NCBI GenBank assembly: GCA_022641735.1
Contig: JALCDQ010000002.1
Location: 124,001-188,000 of the forward strand
Direction of reading: 5' to 3'
DNA: 64,000 nucleotides
Source: Prevotella sp.
GTDB taxonomy: Bacteria; Bacteroidota; Bacteroidia; Bacteroidales; Bacteroidaceae
Below the pieces are notes generated by a model that was not told the origin of the DNA, did not search any database, and saw only the letters and a program-made list of their open reading frames with translations. This document shows positions 62,382-64,000 of the stretch, piece after piece. A program made the translations under genes and the position numbers. Within the stretch, counting starts at the first letter, position 1; every line of letters begins with the position of its first letter.

Positions 62382-63932
62382 TTATGAATGAAGAATATGT
62401 CGAATAAATGATTTACAGGTGTTTCTTTCCTGCATATTTAAGCCTAATATATATATAATCACTACCAAACCTATGCTGTTTATTACCAAAAGAATAAGCA
62501 ACCCTACTAAATTTGATGAAGTCAATATGGATAATAGATAGCAAAGACAACTTGATGTAATAGCCACAACTATAGATGGGAAAAGCGACTTTTTCAAAAT
62601 CTCTGTACACTTTATGGGGCTTACCTGCAATGCGTATATAGCTCGAATAAAACAGGTAACTATATCCAAGCCTACAACGGTGACAATCAACATAATAGGA
62701 CTATTGCTAATCTTGCTTACAATAAAGCCTACCGGAATTATCAAAAGATAAAATACTTCCGGATAAATCATAAACTTACTGATACGATTGGTTGCAAGCA
62801 CAGATGCTCGGATGGGTTCAAAAGCCGCATAAGTAAGACTCAAAAAAACAGTAGCTATAGCAAACTCAATAGTATAACGGGGGACATTTCCTAACCATAG
62901 ATGTATAATGTAATTAGCCCTGAATAAAAAAGGTATCATAATAAACAATGTCATATATACCTCTATTTTACTCCCTGTATAAACAAGACTCTTATGCAAT
63001 TCAAGGTTTCCGTCAGCATAAGTTTTTGTTATTTGCGGAGAAATAGCTTTAAAAATATTCAATCCAAATGATAAAATGGCATTCTTCAATTGCAAAGCTA
63101 TCTGATATACAGCATTAAGCCCTACGCCAAAAGTCCAGTTGATAACCAATATAATGCCTTGGCTGGAGAGGGTTTGCAATATGTTAGATGTAGTCGATAT
63201 TCCCATAAACGTTCCTATCTGCTTCATCAATGTTTTGTCAATCCCTTTCTTATACTTTGACTCTTTGAACTGAGAGTGGCAATAAAACAAATATAACATC
63301 TGAATTAGAATACTTGCAATTGCCAAAAACATGGCATATATTACCAGCCGCTCATTCTTTGAAATGCAAGAAAGACAGAATGCTGCACCCCAATTAAGCA
63401 ATACTTGAATAGTAGTTATAACCGCGAAGATGCCCATCCTTTCATGTGCTATTATCAAAGCATTATATGGGACACTAAATAGTGTTACAATAGTGGTAAG
63501 GATAGAAAACTGATAAACCCAACATGCAGCGTTATGACTGGCTTCAGGTATATTAATACCATTATTTAAAAACACAACTCCAATAGATTCCAAAACTAAA
63601 AGGACCAACAGACACAATAATAAAATGACATTCAGAGAAGAAGAAAATACTTTATTAATATTACCATCCGGCTTTCCAAGTTCATAAGTAATAAAACGCT
63701 GAACGGCTGTAGTCACTCCCACAGAGAACACTGAAAAAATACCAACAATACTTCCAACAACCCCATAGACACCCATATCTTCTACCCCCAAATTGGTCAG
63801 CACAAGTCTTGTTGCCCATAAATTGAACCACATAGTAAAAAGCATTCGGATATATAAATATATCGAATTCTTTGCTATTCGTTTGGAATCAAAAGATTCA
63901 GACAATCTTCGTGGTATTTGATAAGACAACAT
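62382..63932 (-). CDS. Wzx-like oligosaccharide flippase
   Basis: A 516-residue member of the MATE/MOP polysaccharide exporter family with about 12-14 spans. The N-terminal pattern RIAKNSIYLYIRMLFTMWFN, followed by VLTNLGVEDMGVYGVVGSI, is typical of Wzx and RfbX proteins. It should move undecaprenyl-linked repeat units across the inner membrane. It is the first complete gene of the operon; the promoter and any initiating transferase are outside or not visible (no TAnnTTTG box in 63933-64000). Its low GC content suggests acquired DNA. Confidence 0.9.
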   Translation of the reverse strand: MLSYQIPRRLSESFDSKRIAKNSIYLYIRMLFTMWFNLWATRLVLTNLGVEDMGVYGVVGSIVGIFSVFSVGVTTAVQRFITYELGKPDGNINKVFSSSLNVILLLCLLVLLVLESIGVVFLNNGINIPEASHNAACWVYQFSILTTIVTLFSVPYNALIIAHERMGIFAVITTIQVLLNWGAAFCLSCISKNERLVIYAMFLAIASILIQMLYLFYCHSQFKESKYKKGIDKTLMKQIGTFMGISTTSNILQTLSSQGIILVINWTFGVGLNAVYQIALQLKNAILSFGLNIFKAISPQITKTYADGNLELHKSLVYTGSKIEVYMTLFIMIPFLFRANYIIHLWLGNVPRYTIEFAIATVFLSLTYAAFEPIRASVLATNRISKFMIYPEVFYLLIIPVGFIVSKISNSPIMLIVTVVGLDIVTCFIRAIYALQVSPIKCTEILKKSLFPSIVVAITSSCLCYLLSILTSSNLVGLLILLVINSIGLVVIIYILGLNMQERNTCKSFIRHILHS

Positions 63933-64000
63933 TATGGTTATCGGTGTCTGCTTATTCGTAACTTTACATCTATCTCTTCTTGCTGCAATAGCAATTACAG

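Overview
The window looks like a chromosomal segment of a Bacteroidota bacterium, most likely Prevotellaceae (Prevotella/Segatella-like). This is inferred from gene content (complete bat aerotolerance operon, DUF3256, DUF2027-Smr, DUF1573, paired DUF3857 proteins, eukaryotic-type GlgB) and from promoters: about eighteen intergenic sites match the Bacteroidota -7 box TAnnTTTG, several with TTG or TTTG 19-22 nt upstream. No rRNA, tRNA, insertion sequence, prophage or CRISPR array was recognised.

Layout. 1-0.5 kb: 3' part of a DedA protein. 1.1-4.5 kb: GDP-L-fucose operon (manC, gmd, fcl). 4.5-7.2 kb: two small winged-helix proteins and aspS. 7.4-11.2 kb: two overlapping DUF3857/transglutaminase genes, one apparently lacking its catalytic Cys and His. 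11.8-18.4 kb: DUF1573 protein, HAD phosphatase plus MFS transporter, then lipoprotein, rsmG, metallo-hydrolase and ruvC as a coupled cluster, and two unknown genes. 18.4-22.2 kb: MORN-repeat protein, YhcH and glycogen branching enzyme. 22.3-26.1 kb: kdsB, nadE and a DUF2027-Smr protein. 26.4-36.7 kb: the bat operon (moxR, DUF58, accessory protein, batA, batB, batC and a fused batD-batE), followed by a PAP2 phosphatase and queA. 36.9-43.2 kb: maf, kdsC, nitroreductase, a FemAB-like acyltransferase, glycerate kinase and a TonB-dependent receptor. 43.6-53.3 kb: DUF3256 and a small exported protein, ppdK, rlmD, a porin, the membrane pyrophosphatase hppA, and a 62-residue membrane protein with nine consecutive histidines. 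53.3-63.9 kb: an AT-rich, eleven-gene surface-polysaccharide operon (Wzx flippase, Wzy-like polymerase, several glycosyltransferases including an Alg13/Alg14-type pair, an acetyltransferase and a nucleotidyltransferase-fold protein). It reads right to left, its genes mostly overlap or abut, and it ends at a bidirectional terminator.

The most unusual feature is a dispersed family of intergenic arrays. Eight gene junctions (about 0.73-0.88, 11.55, 20.98, 26.20, 30.97, 37.46, 43.28 and 49.17 kb) carry 4-8 tandem units with an exact 22-bp period. Each unit is an imperfect palindrome such as TAAAAGATAACCTTTTA, TAAACAACCGTTGTTTA or AAAACAACTTGTTTT. The linkers between palindromes have the same strand sense throughout (C-rich on the + strand, for example CCTTG) regardless of neighbouring gene direction. 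Several arrays lie beside a second motif, TGATWATCNNNGATTT. I do not recognise a described element with these properties. Array-binding protein, nucleoid or replication-linked sites, or a REP-like family are all possible.

Functionally the window combines cell-envelope work (fucose and Kdo nucleotide-sugar precursors, capsule or exopolysaccharide, outer-membrane receptor and porin, exported aerotolerance machinery), RNA and protein housekeeping (aspS, rsmG, rlmD, queA, ruvC) and pyrophosphate-linked energy metabolism (ppdK, hppA).
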